A stretch of DNA of 64,000 bases from the NCBI RefSeq assembly GCF_027853245.1, contig NZ_JAPTZM010000005.1; one strand, given 5' to 3'. The notes beneath the pieces were generated by a model that saw nothing but the letters and a program-made list of their open reading frames with translations, did no database searches and was not told the DNA's origin. Position 1 is the stretch's first letter, and every line of letters starts with the position of its first letter. Both the position numbers and the translations under genes were made by a program. Shown here in pieces: positions 31,691 through 39,924 of the stretch. Source of the stretch: Atlantibacter subterraneus. Its GTDB lineage: Bacteria > Pseudomonadota > Gammaproteobacteria > Enterobacterales > Enterobacteriaceae.

Positions 31691-33355
31691 ATGCTGACAA
31701 TCACACCAAATTTTGCACAGGACCGGGCACTGAATATGTTGCGTCGTGAGTGGAAGGCACAGAATTCCTTCATGGTATACGCACCCACCGGCAGCGGTAA
31801 AACTGGTCTGGCTGCTTTTATCACCGACGGATTCGTCAGTCGCGGGATGCGGGTGCTTTTTGTAGCGCCGTACACTGTTTTGCTGCGGCAGACTGCCAGT
31901 CGTTTTGTAAGCTACGGCCTGAATCCAGACGAGATTGGTCTTGTGTGGGCTGAAGCTGAGAAGGGCGAGGCAGATCCGGCGCGCTTAATTCAGATTGCCA
32001 GCGCTGACACCCTGATCCGCCGTGATTTTCCCGACAATATCAATCTGCTGATTATCGATGAAGCCCATCTTCGCAAGCGCACCATCCTGAAAGAGATTGA
32101 ACGCCTTATCAGCGAAACGGACGTTAAGGTTATCGGGCTTTCCGGTACGCCTTTTTCCTCGTTCCTGGGCAATTACTATCAGCACCTGATTAAGCCCACC
32201 ACGATCAGTGAACTCATTAAACGCGGCGACCTCAGTCCGTTCGAGTTTTATGCGCCCACAACGCCGGATTTGAAGGGCGTGAAAATGTCCGCGTCGGATT
32301 TTGGCAGGGACTACAACGAAACCCAGCTGGCAGAAATTATGAGCGGCTCTGACCTGGTGGGCGACATTGTGAGTAACTGGCTTGAGAACGGGCGCGACCT
32401 CCCCACTATCGCTTTCTGCGTAAACGTGGCTCACGCTAATTTCGTCACCATCCAGTTCAACAAAGCCGGGGTGAACGCTGAAGTCATGACAGCGGAAACA
32501 CCACATGACCAGCGGCAGGTAATGATCCACCGTTTCGAAACTGGTGCGACAAAAATCCTCGTGTCTGTGGGCGTGCTGGTGGCCGGGTTCGACAGCGATG
32601 TGCGCTGCATCATCTATGCCCGACCCACTAAATCAGAAATACGGTGGATACAGTGTATCGGTCGCGGGCTTCGCACTGCGCCGGGCAAGGATACCTGTCT
32701 GATCTTCGATCACAGCGGAACCGTTCACCGCCTTGGCTTTCCCGATGCTATCGAATACGACTTTCTGCTGGATTCCAGCGATGGCATGAAGGAGGCGGCA
32801 GCACGGGCAGCGGAAGAGCAAGCCGAAAAAATCCCCAAAGAGTGTCCCGAATGTCACTTCATGAAGCCGGCAGGCGTTTACGTTTGCCCTAAATGCGGCT
32901 TTAAACCGCTGGCCGGATCTGACGTGGACACCGACACCTCGCGCAAAATCAAAAAGCTTTCTAAAGGCTCTTCCGTTGCAACGAAAAGCACAAAACAGGC
33001 CTGGTGGAGCCAGATTAAGTTTTACCAGCGCCAACGCGCTTCAACCGGTAAACCCGTCAGTAACGGGTGGTGCCTTCATACCTTCCGGGACAAATTCGGC
33101 GAGTGGCCTAACGGGCTTAGCGATTTCCCTATGGAGATAACCCCCGAAGTCAGCAATTACATCCGGCATAAGCATATCGCCTGGGCAAAAGGGAAGGAGA
33201 AACGGCAGGTACAACAAGCGCCCTTCGTACAAAACCGAACTGAGGAGAAGCTTCAACAACTGACAACCATTCCTGAGGGCTGCCCTACCAGCAGGATCAT
33301 CAGCGCTAAAAAGCAGTTTGAACAACTTCGTAAGCATGCGGGAGACAGAACGTGA
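31691..33355 (+). CDS. Phage replicative DEAD/DEAH-type helicase (superfamily 2)
   Basis: The 554-residue protein shows the SF2 motifs in order: Walker A A-P-T-G-S-G-K-T (about 31-38), motif II I-I-D-E-A-H, motif III L-S-G-T-P-F, and motif VI Q-C-I-G-R-G-L-R. A zinc ribbon follows (C-P-E-C...C-P-K-C-G-F, about 390-412), then a C-terminal region of about 140 residues. It probably opens DNA for phage replication with the primase encoded next, whose GTG start overlaps the helicase stop. Confidence 0.9.
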   Translation: MLTITPNFAQDRALNMLRREWKAQNSFMVYAPTGSGKTGLAAFITDGFVSRGMRVLFVAPYTVLLRQTASRFVSYGLNPDEIGLVWAEAEKGEADPARLIQIASADTLIRRDFPDNINLLIIDEAHLRKRTILKEIERLISETDVKVIGLSGTPFSSFLGNYYQHLIKPTTISELIKRGDLSPFEFYAPTTPDLKGVKMSASDFGRDYNETQLAEIMSGSDLVGDIVSNWLENGRDLPTIAFCVNVAHANFVTIQFNKAGVNAEVMTAETPHDQRQVMIHRFETGATKILVSVGVLVAGFDSDVRCIIYARPTKSEIRWIQCIGRGLRTAPGKDTCLIFDHSGTVHRLGFPDAIEYDFLLDSSDGMKEAAARAAEEQAEKIPKECPECHFMKPAGVYVCPKCGFKPLAGSDVDTDTSRKIKKLSKGSSVATKSTKQAWWSQIKFYQRQRASTGKPVSNGWCLHTFRDKFGEWPNGLSDFPMEITPEVSNYIRHKHIAWAKGKEKRQVQQAPFVQNRTEEKLQQLTTIPEGCPTSRIISAKKQFEQLRKHAGDRT

Positions 33356-34317
33356 AAACCACTGAAGCAGCAAAAGGCCGATGGCCGGAAATTTTTGAAC
33401 ATTACGGACTTCCGCCTGTTACCGGAGGGAGACACTTCAAAGGTGAGTGTCCGCTTTGCGCCACGCGGGGAAGTTTCCGCATTGATGACCAGGACGGAAA
33501 CGGTACGTGGATTTGCAAATGTGGCAGCGGCAACGGAATCAGTCTTGTCGTTCAGACCCAGGGGAAATCATTTGCTGAAGTCTGCCGGGAAATCGACGCC
33601 CTGCTTGGTAATGATTACCGGCATCGCGCAACGCCGATTAACACCACAGCCACCAGCCTGCGCCAGCGGGTGGTGAGCAAATTTTCAAAGCTGGAAGGTC
33701 TTCGCGGCACCAGCGCGGCGCAGTACCTTCTGAACCGGGGGATCACAAAGCTACCGGCTGAAGCGGTGCGGTTTTGTCCGAAGGAACGCTATCAGGGCCA
33801 CGTATATCAGTCGTTGTATTCGCTTGCGACAGATAACCGGGGTGAGCTGTGTTACCTGCACCGGACCTATCTCGACGGCGATAAAAAGGCACCGATGGGC
33901 GACGGGCAGAAACGCCTTTACTCGTTACAGGAGGAGACCTATCTGGATCATGCCCAGTCGGTTGCGGTGAGGATGTTTCCCGTCGCGTCCACGCTGGGTA
34001 TTGCGGAAGGTATTGAAACGGCTTTATCTGGGGTACAGCTATACGGCTGCAATACCTGGGCAACGCTGAACAGCGGGTTTATGAAAAAGTTTCGCGCACC
34101 AGCTGGCGTACGGCATCTCATCATTTTTGCCGACATGGACCCCCATTCAGCGACAGGCCATGCGGCGGCGTTCGAATGTGCCCACGCTAACTTGCTGGCA
34201 AAAAATGACATTGAAAAAGTGAGTGTGCGCTGGTGCGACAATGGGGATTTTAACGATCTGCTGGTCAACGGCGATCAGGTTCGCGAGATGACATTTTTGA
34301 AAAAGGCGGCTGCATAA
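33352..34317 (+). CDS. Phage primase (zinc-finger plus Toprim domain)
   Basis: The 321-residue protein begins with a primase zinc finger (C-P-L-C...C-K-C, about 33-61) and carries a Toprim-like domain near the end (I-A-E-G-I-E-T-A-L-S then I-I-F-A-D-M-D). It lacks a helicase domain, which is provided by the preceding gene. GTG 33352 lies behind GGGAGACAGAAC and overlaps the helicase stop by four bases. The stop overlaps the next ATG by one base. Confidence 0.88.
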   Translation: MKTTEAAKGRWPEIFEHYGLPPVTGGRHFKGECPLCATRGSFRIDDQDGNGTWICKCGSGNGISLVVQTQGKSFAEVCREIDALLGNDYRHRATPINTTATSLRQRVVSKFSKLEGLRGTSAAQYLLNRGITKLPAEAVRFCPKERYQGHVYQSLYSLATDNRGELCYLHRTYLDGDKKAPMGDGQKRLYSLQEETYLDHAQSVAVRMFPVASTLGIAEGIETALSGVQLYGCNTWATLNSGFMKKFRAPAGVRHLIIFADMDPHSATGHAAAFECAHANLLAKNDIEKVSVRWCDNGDFNDLLVNGDQVREMTFLKKAAA

Positions 34318-35177
34318 TGCGTACAGATAACACCGAACATAAAGCACTTTTCACTATCCCGACGGCAGCGCACAGCACCACCCTGGCAACCATCAAGCCG
34401 CTGCCTGAGCAACGTAAAATCACCGGGCATAAGCAGACTGACGCTTATCTTTGGGTACTGGAAGTAATTCGCCTGAATGAGCCTGCACACCTTGATGCTG
34501 CCGAAGCCGCGCTGGAGAAAATCAACATCTCCCCGAAAGATGCTGAGAAGCGTTATTCACGTTACCTGCTGGCGAATGGTGCCGATCCGTTCCAGATTGC
34601 ATTCGGGACCATCGGTATGGATAACCCGGCAGGCGCTATCAAGACGGCACGGGAGAACATCAGAAAAGCTGACGATGTCAGAGCGCAGTTCGGCAGCTAT
34701 GAAACAGCATTTGATGATGTTGAAGCTGAGCTTGTGATTAAGTCCTCACCGAAATTTATCGACGATCATCTTTGGGGATGGACTGCTGCCGAGAAAAAAT
34801 CCAGGGGCATTAACGGCAGCCGTATGACAGAAATTGACGATCAGCGCCGCGCGTTTGTTGATGGCTACCGTGACGTACTGCCAGAACCCTGCACCCTTTC
34901 GGATGCTGTTCGCGAGTTTGTTTACTGGGACTGGCTCTACCAGGTGCGCAACACCGCAGGCAAAGAGCTTGGCTATGAATTTGGTTATTCCGAGCATCAT
35001 CGATCTGTATATGACCGCGAGTTTTATCTGGAAAAATTGTTGTCAACCATCCCGCCAGTAACGCGCGCTGAAGCCGTGGAAGTATGCAGATGGTTTCTGG
35101 AAAGCGGGAAGGCAGAATACATGGAAGATGACGGTTCCGCGGTCATTCTTAATCTGGTTGGGGAGAGTGAGCAATGA
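34317..35177 (+). CDS. Uncharacterised replication-module protein, 286 residues
   Basis: A soluble, mixed alpha/beta protein, translationally coupled to the primase (one-base overlap) and to the Q gene (four-base overlap). I recall similar proteins in this place in other enterobacterial phages but know of no function. Position suggests a role in replication or recombination. Confidence 0.7.
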   Translation: MRTDNTEHKALFTIPTAAHSTTLATIKPLPEQRKITGHKQTDAYLWVLEVIRLNEPAHLDAAEAALEKINISPKDAEKRYSRYLLANGADPFQIAFGTIGMDNPAGAIKTARENIRKADDVRAQFGSYETAFDDVEAELVIKSSPKFIDDHLWGWTAAEKKSRGINGSRMTEIDDQRRAFVDGYRDVLPEPCTLSDAVREFVYWDWLYQVRNTAGKELGYEFGYSEHHRSVYDREFYLEKLLSTIPPVTRAEAVEVCRWFLESGKAEYMEDDGSAVILNLVGESEQ

Positions 35178-36010
35178 AACTTGAGGCCGCACTGAAACAC
35201 TTTTCTCCTCAGGGGATGCATATCAGCGACAGCGTGAAAGGAACCTCACCAGAGCGGATCACTGGTACTGACGTAATGGCGGCTATCGGTACCACCAGCA
35301 GAAGGGCGCGGTTTGGGCTTGCGGCTTTCTTCGGTAAAGCGGGCATCAGTAAAACAGACGCACAGATGGCGGTTCAGGCGCTGGCGCGCCACGCAATTGA
35401 TGTTGCCCCGAAAAATGTCCGTAAAGCAGCCGGTGATCAATTCGGTACCTGCATGCTGGTGCTGGCGCAGTATGCGTTCGCGGAGTATTCGCGTTCTGCG
35501 GCTACTAGCTGCACCTGCATCACCTGCAACGGTACCGGACGCACCACCCGGACCCAGACCACACGCAAAGTATCTTACCCGTGGGGCAAGGCACCATACT
35601 GGGCAAACCGCTCCCGTGCTGTTCGCCCGTCAGACTGGGAGAAATGGACAGAGGTAACTGAAATTGTGCCAGCAGTCTGTGACGCCTGCGAAGGGAAGGG
35701 AGTAATCAGCGCCCGCTGCCGGTGCGGTGGGAAAGGGGAGGTGCTCGATCGCAAAGCCACCCAGGAACGCGGCGCGCCTGTGTACAAGACGTGTGAACGC
35801 TGCGGCGGTAACGGATACTCGTCAGTCCCCTCGACGGCGGCATATAAAGCGATTATTAAACACATTCCTGATCTGCACGTCAGGACGTGGACCCGAAACT
35901 GGAAGCCTTTTTACGAGATGCTGGTGGATATCTGCCAGAAAGGTGAAAGACAGGCGGACAGGGCGTTTCAAGAAGCGACCAATTTTCGTGATGATAAAGA
36001 CAATATTTAG
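35174..36010 (+). CDS. Q: Late antitermination protein Q (zinc-binding type)
   Basis: The 278-residue protein contains DnaJ-like C-x2-C-x-G-x-G zinc motifs: C-I-T-C-N-G-T-G, C-D-A-C-E-G-K-G, C-R-C-G-G-K-G and C-E-R-C-G-G-N-G (about 115-220), as in phage 82-type Q proteins. It would bind near the late promoter and modify RNA polymerase so that it ignores terminators downstream. The promoter-terminator pair just after this gene and the many hairpins inside the late operon fit that role. Confidence 0.85.
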   Translation: MKLEAALKHFSPQGMHISDSVKGTSPERITGTDVMAAIGTTSRRARFGLAAFFGKAGISKTDAQMAVQALARHAIDVAPKNVRKAAGDQFGTCMLVLAQYAFAEYSRSAATSCTCITCNGTGRTTRTQTTRKVSYPWGKAPYWANRSRAVRPSDWEKWTEVTEIVPAVCDACEGKGVISARCRCGGKGEVLDRKATQERGAPVYKTCERCGGNGYSSVPSTAAYKAIIKHIPDLHVRTWTRNWKPFYEMLVDICQKGERQADRAFQEATNFRDDKDNI

Positions 36011-36029
36011 CTATTTCGATTCACAGGAC

Positions 36030-36059
36030 TTGATTTTGTCCGAACTTGTCCTGTATGCT
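36030..36059 (+). promoter_or_regulatory. Late promoter PR'
   Basis: TTGATT (36030-36035) and TATGCT (36054-36059), 18 bp apart, lie just after the Q stop codon and about 35 bp before a terminator. This is the arrangement of lambdoid late promoters where Q loads on a paused polymerase. Confidence 0.65.
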
Positions 36060-36092
36060 TCAAATTGTGGGATATAGCGCCTGCACATAATT

Positions 36093-36117
36093 AACCCGTC
36101 TCTGAACGGGTTTTTTT
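36093..36117 (+). terminator. Late leader terminator (tR'-like)
   Basis: AACCCGT (36093-36099) pairs with ACGGGTT (36106-36112), followed by a T run. Without Q, transcripts from PR' would stop here after about 50 nt. Confidence 0.85.
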
Positions 36118-36301
36118 GCGCCCGGAGAAAAGGCACCCGAAAGTGTCTGTGAAAAATGTTATTAAATAAGTTTCAGGTTTCCAGCTAGTTTTGTGAGCGT
36201 GATTACAGAGTGGTTAAATCAGAACTGAAAGGGTTGAAATCATCGAAGCGGACACTACGATTAAAGTGAATTCCTTGATAGTCACTAAAAATAAAAATAT
36301 C

Positions 36302-36463
36302 TGATGGTGAATCCCCCTGTGCGGAGGGGCATTACTGGATAAGCTGTAATTGCTTAAGCGTGCGAAGCGTTGTATCCAGTCAGCGTTTCACCGGGAGGCA
36401 CCCGGCACCGTCGAGAGATGTTCTACCTGATATGACCTGTTCGTCCGAGCAGGTCTTTTTTTT
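36302..36463 (+). ncRNA. Structured phage RNA element, possibly isrK-like
   Basis: The stretch folds into a series of stems: CCCCT-AGGGG (36314-36318/36325-36329), ACTGGAT-ATCCAGT (36334-36340/36374-36380), CCGGG-CCCGG (36391-36395/36401-36405), and a terminator GACCTG-CAGGTC with eight T (36434-36463). I recall the GGTGAATCCCC and CACCGGGAGGCACCCGG words as conserved downstream of Q in lambdoid prophages, near small RNAs such as IsrK. The identity is inference; the structure and terminator are seen directly. Confidence 0.55.
36434..36463 (+). terminator. Terminator of the structured RNA
   Basis: GACCTG (36434-36439) and CAGGTC (36450-36455) form the stem; eight T follow. It is the second rightward terminator between Q and the lysis genes and would need Q for read-through. 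Confidence 0.88.
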
Positions 36464-36526
36464 ATCTACAATTTACCTGGAGAGAACCACTTACGCCTGA
36501 ATCAGTGCCGCGCCAGTGCTACATAT

Positions 36527-36955
36527 TTAAAGGAACACCCCCCATTCTCCTGCGAGAACCTGGCGCAAAGGCTCCATCTTTTTCAGGACTTCCTGCGGAT
36601 TTGTAATTATAAACCCTTTGGGGAAATCAATCATTGAGGAGGGATGCTCTTCACCTCTGTGTCGTATATTTGCAGTAGATGTCAGAGCCTCGGTATAGAG
36701 ATCATAGGCTTCTGTTAAGAGTATTTGCTGTTTTTCGTTCAGATACGGGTAAAGCTCATATATTTCAGCCTCTGTAATTAAACTGAATGGATATTCTCCA
36801 GCAGAGACCAAATGCATTTCTGATGTCAGTAACTTTATCACCGGAGCTGCAGCGGTTCGGTAGTTTTTTTGTCTGGGAAATGATGCATTTATAGTCGCCA
36901 GTGTGAATAATGCTGCAAAAGCCAGAAGCAGGCCGATAACTAACATGATTTCCAT
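36527..36955 (-). CDS. Membrane-anchored protein on the opposite strand (lysogenic cargo)
   Basis: The 142-residue protein has one N-terminal membrane segment (about 4-24: L-V-I-G-L-L-L-A-F-A-A-L-F-T-L-A) and a soluble domain with a helical centre. It runs against the late operon, which suggests expression in the lysogen independent of phage induction. I recognise no family. Codon use is more AT-rich than in its lysis neighbours. Confidence 0.6.
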   Translation of the reverse strand: MEIMLVIGLLLAFAALFTLATINASFPRQKNYRTAAAPVIKLLTSEMHLVSAGEYPFSLITEAEIYELYPYLNEKQQILLTEAYDLYTEALTSTANIRHRGEEHPSSMIDFPKGFIITNPQEVLKKMEPLRQVLAGEWGVFL

Positions 36956-37088
36956 AGGTAGCTATTATGCCTCTTTTATAAGAAACGACCGGATCTGGAT
37001 CTCTTTGTCTCCATTTGTTTAACATTATCGGATATATCTTCGGACAGAGCCATCAGACCATCTTACTTTTTATAATTTGTAAAAATTC

Positions 37089-37113
37089 AGGCCCACTTCG
37101 ACGGGCCTTTTTT
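37089..37113 (+). terminator. Terminator before the holin genes
   Basis: AGGCCC (37089-37094) pairs with GGGCCT (37103-37108) around an 8-nt loop, with TTTTTT from 37108. It lies 50 bp upstream of the first lysis gene, in the path of late transcription. Confidence 0.8.
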
Positions 37114-37158
37114 ATTTCCCCTCATTCCTGAGAGGACTCACACACAAGAGGGGGCGTA

Positions 37159-37536
37159 ATGTCCGAACCTTTTTCCGGTACCGCAGCCGCCGGCAGCGCG
37201 CTGACCGGCGCCAGCATTTATGGGCTGCTGACCGGCACTGATTACGGCGTTGTGTTCGGCGCATTTGCCGGTGCTGTTTTCTACGTGGCTACGGCCGCCG
37301 ACCTGACGATTTTTCGCCGCTCCGCGTATTTCGTCGTGTCGTATTTCGCAGGTGTCTATGGCTCCGGGCTGGTGGGTTCGTGGCTGGCGAGCATAACCGG
37401 CTATGCGGATAAGCCGCTGGATGCGCTCGGCGCGGTGATCTTGTCTGCCGTGGCCATCAAGACGCTGACGTTTTTTAGTGAACAGGACCCGCTAAAGCTG
37501 CTGGCACGCTGGAGAGGGGGAACCAATGGTAACTAA
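37159..37536 (+). CDS. Putative phage holin (first)
   Basis: The 125-residue protein is mostly hydrophobic, with three or four likely membrane segments (about 12-45, 56-76, 82-98) and a basic tail. It starts after AGAGGGGGCG. Size, topology and place right before a second small membrane protein and an endolysin point to a holin. Which of the two genes triggers lysis timing cannot be told. Confidence 0.72.
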   Translation: MSEPFSGTAAAGSALTGASIYGLLTGTDYGVVFGAFAGAVFYVATAADLTIFRRSAYFVVSYFAGVYGSGLVGSWLASITGYADKPLDALGAVILSAVAIKTLTFFSEQDPLKLLARWRGGTNGN

Positions 37537-37810
37537 CGATCCGCTGGTGCTGACCAACGTAGTGGCCTGTGCCGCCATTGTTCTGCGCCTGATGATGTTC
37601 CGTAAGCCAGGCGGGCGACATAACCCGTGGGCGTCATGGCTGGCATACCTGATAATTCTGGCGTACGCGTCGGTGCCGTTCCGGTATTTGTTTGACTCCT
37701 ACCTGCATACCCACTGGGCAACGGTCGCCATCAACTTAATCATCTGCGCTGCCGTGTTCCGCGCCCGGGGCAACGTCGCGCGCATCTTCCATGTACTGAG
37801 GCCGGAATGA
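37526..37810 (+). CDS. Phage holin family protein (second)
   Basis: This 94-residue protein has three hydrophobic segments (about 8-23, 35-57 and 65-82) and fits a small phage holin family of three-segment proteins. It overlaps the preceding gene by 11 bases and the endolysin by four. It may be a holin or antiholin partner. Confidence 0.75.
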   Translation: MVTNDPLVLTNVVACAAIVLRLMMFRKPGGRHNPWASWLAYLIILAYASVPFRYLFDSYLHTHWATVAINLIICAAVFRARGNVARIFHVLRPE

Positions 37811-38433
37811 AACAATCACAATTTCAGCAGGCGGCTGGTATAAGCGCCGGATTAGCTGCGCGCTGGTTTCCGCACATCGATGCGGCCATGAAAGAATTCG
37901 GCATCACCGCACCGACTGACAAGGCGATGTTTATCGCCCAGACCGGGCACGAGTCCGTTAGTTTCTCCCGGCTGGTGGAGAGCATGAATTACAGCGTGGC
38001 AGGCCTGGCGGATTTCGTTCGCGCCGGGCGGCTTACTCAGGATCAGGCAAACGCACTGGGCCGCCGCTCGTATGAAAAGGTGCTGCCACTGGAGCGCCAG
38101 CGCGCCATTGCCAATCTGGTGTACAGCAAACGCCTGGGGAACAACGCACCCGGTGACGGCTGGAAATATCGCGGTCGCGGTCTGATTCAGATCACCGGGC
38201 AGGCAAATTACACAAAATGCGGTACCGCGCTGAAACTCGATCTGGTTACCAGCCCCGAACTGCTGGAGCAGGATCGCAACGCGGCACGTTCGGCAGCGTG
38301 GTTTTATGCCACCAGCGGTTGTTTGCTTTACTCCGGCGACCTGGCCCGCGTCACGCAGATCATTAACGGCGGACACAACGGCATTGAAGACCGCCGGCAG
38401 CGCTATAACCGGGCGCGGAGTGCGTTGGTATGA
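37807..38433 (+). CDS. Endolysin, glycoside hydrolase family 19 (chitinase-like)
   Basis: The 208-residue protein is a GH19 lysozyme: M-F-I-A-Q-T-G-H-E-S with the catalytic Glu, then G-D-G-W-K-Y-R-G-R-G-L-I-Q-I-T-G-Q-A-N-Y, and the C-terminal T-Q-I-I-N-G-G-H-N-G. It cleaves the glycan strands of peptidoglycan. No signal or anchor sequence is seen, so it should depend on the holin for release. Its ends overlap both neighbours by four bases. Confidence 0.93.
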   Translation: MKQSQFQQAAGISAGLAARWFPHIDAAMKEFGITAPTDKAMFIAQTGHESVSFSRLVESMNYSVAGLADFVRAGRLTQDQANALGRRSYEKVLPLERQRAIANLVYSKRLGNNAPGDGWKYRGRGLIQITGQANYTKCGTALKLDLVTSPELLEQDRNAARSAAWFYATSGCLLYSGDLARVTQIINGGHNGIEDRRQRYNRARSALV

Positions 38434-38780
38434 AGTGGCGATACGTTCTGCTGGCGCTGGTGGTAGCAATCTCAGCCACCGCGCTTATTGCCTGGCGTTC
38501 TGGATGGAATGCCCATTCCGACCATATCAATGCGCTGGCGGCAGCCAAAAAAGAAAAGGCCGAGAAAGCCATCCAGCCGGTAGAGAAGAAAGCCGCTGTG
38601 GCAAATGCCGAAGCCAGAGTGATTTACCGGACCATAACCCGTGACGTGGTGAAATATGTTCAGTCTCCGGATCGTACCAGGTGTGATTTTGATGATGAGT
38701 CTGTGCGGCTGCGCCAGCGTGCCATCGACGCTGCCAATTCCATCAGCGGATTTGATGCAGGAGCCGTGCAGGGCAAGTGA
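38430..38780 (+). CDS. Rz: Inner-membrane spanin (Rz)
   Basis: A 116-residue protein with one N-terminal membrane helix (about 5-22) and a long periplasmic helical, charged segment (A-A-A-K-K-E-K-A-E-K-A-I-Q-P). This is the usual i-spanin design. Together with the lipoprotein encoded in another frame at its end it bridges and fuses the two membranes in the last step of lysis. Confidence 0.85.
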   Translation: MKWRYVLLALVVAISATALIAWRSGWNAHSDHINALAAAKKEKAEKAIQPVEKKAAVANAEARVIYRTITRDVVKYVQSPDRTRCDFDDESVRLRQRAIDAANSISGFDAGAVQGK

Positions 38781-38895
38781 CGCAGGGGCAAACAGTGATG
38801 AGGACTTGCAGGCGGATGTCGAAACCGCCGATTGTCTGCGTCAGCTGCGCCTCGATAAGTACCGATGGCAGGCCTGGTATAACGCCGTGAAGTGA
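38656..38895 (+). CDS. Rz1: Outer-membrane spanin lipoprotein (Rz1)
   Basis: This 79-residue protein overlaps the last 125 bases of Rz in another frame and runs 115 bases beyond it. It begins with a short signal sequence and a lipobox L-C-G-C (lipidated Cys19), followed by Pro- and Ser-rich sequence. Lipobox, overlap and place identify it as the o-spanin. Its C-terminal part (L-R-Q-L-R-L-D-K-Y-R-W-Q-A-W-Y) is longer than in lambda Rz1. Confidence 0.82.
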   Translation: MFSLRIVPGVILMMSLCGCASVPSTLPIPSADLMQEPCRASDAGANSDEDLQADVETADCLRQLRLDKYRWQAWYNAVK

Positions 38896-39078
38896 ACTGC
38901 CCAGGGCGCGTTTACGAGCGCGCCTGATGAAGTTCTCTCCGCTCTGCACAACTCCCACGGTTATCCACGCTGTGAAGCGTCGCGAATCTGGGTTGACAAT
39001 CTCGTCAATTAACTTATTGATTGCAAATAATTATTTTGTCATCTAACGTTGTTATCGAACTGCAATCAAGAGGTGGGT

Positions 39079-39354
39079 ATGGAAGAGATAATTGTAACTA
39101 TCATCGGCAGCAATTTTCCTGCAATGTCAGCAAGTAAGTTCTACGATGAAGAAGATGATGTCGAATACATTGAGATAAAAGGCAGTGGCATAAGCCAGGC
39201 GCTTTTTAAGAACATCAACCAAGGAACAAGCTTAGAACTATATTCACAGCATAAGTCGATGGGGTTTTACACTCTCATAACGGCTAATGAAAATATGGTG
39301 CTGCTTGCTAAAGGCGATATACCAAAGCTTCTTCAGAAGCATCGTAAGTTTTGA
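39079..39354 (+). CDS. Uncharacterised small phage protein, 91 residues
   Basis: ATG 39079 lies behind AGAGGTGGG; an earlier in-frame ATG at 39049 has no such site. The acidic, soluble, mixed alpha/beta product has no motif I recognise. The gene is AT-richer than its neighbours and stands alone between the lysis and glycosylation genes, as expected of cargo. Confidence 0.6.
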   Translation: MEEIIVTIIGSNFPAMSASKFYDEEDDVEYIEIKGSGISQALFKNINQGTSLELYSQHKSMGFYTLITANENMVLLAKGDIPKLLQKHRKF

Positions 39355-39484
39355 TGCTACGGGCTAGGTCATCTTGGCTAAAACTGAAATGCAGAAAGCG
39401 TGCATGTTCGCGTGCCGTTCCGTGGCTCAGCCAGACGACTGCTAAGGCATTACAGCAGGCATTCACTGAGTGCCTGTGATAATG

Positions 39485-39691
39485 CTACTTGAGCCCATAA
39501 CCTTTTGAAGCGGCCATTCCTACACTTAGCCCGCCTATGCAAGAAAACACTGCAGGAAGCCAAGTAATAGCAAAGGCGTAATCAGGAAAGTAATTTTCAA
39601 TGTATTGGCAAGCCGAAAATCCAGACAGCCAAATCGCAATTACAGCCCACAGACAAAGCACCAGTTTTATAAAATTATGTAACCTTTGCAT
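39485..39691 (-). CDS. Small two-segment membrane protein on the opposite strand
   Basis: A 68-residue protein with two membrane segments (about 8-26 and 38-58). ATG 39691 follows GGATGG at a good distance; the in-frame start at 39700 lies inside that site. It runs against late transcription, so it may be expressed in the lysogen. Superinfection exclusion is a common role for such proteins, but nothing here proves it. Confidence 0.55.
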   Translation of the reverse strand: MQRLHNFIKLVLCLWAVIAIWLSGFSACQYIENYFPDYAFAITWLPAVFSCIGGLSVGMAASKGYGLK

Positions 39692-39852
39692 TCTAACCAT
39701 CCGGATAAATGAGGCGAATTAGTAGCCTCTAATAGTCCAGGCGGTATAGTCAAATGGTGTTTTAAATAGCAAGCAATATTTTATATGCCGCCCGCATCCG
39801 CTGGTGGCTTTTTTATGCGCATCGTACGCGCACCAAAGAGAGTCTTTCAGTC

Positions 39853-39906
39853 GTGAGCCTGGGGAAACCGTTTCTCTCGGGCGGCCGTCCCGTACGACAG
39901 GCTCAC
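39853..39906 (+). promoter_or_regulatory. Inverted-repeat leader upstream of the 39925 gene
   Basis: GTGAGCCTG (39853-39861) and CAGGCTCAC (39898-39906) form a 9-bp stem closing a GC-rich loop of 36 nt that has further pairing. It ends a few bases before the ribosome binding site of the next gene, so it may control translation, or be a processing or protein-binding site. Confidence 0.45.
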
Positions 39907-39924
39907 ATCTAAAAGGAAACAGTT

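Larger units (their letters stand above)
36011..36526. other. Late control region between Q and the lysis genes
   Basis: This 516-bp gap has the late promoter, its early terminator and a structured RNA element described separately. The stretch 36113-36300 has no gene and no strong structure I can see. TTGATA at 36275-36280 could be a -35 box for the RNA element, but its -10 partner is poor. Confidence 0.6.
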
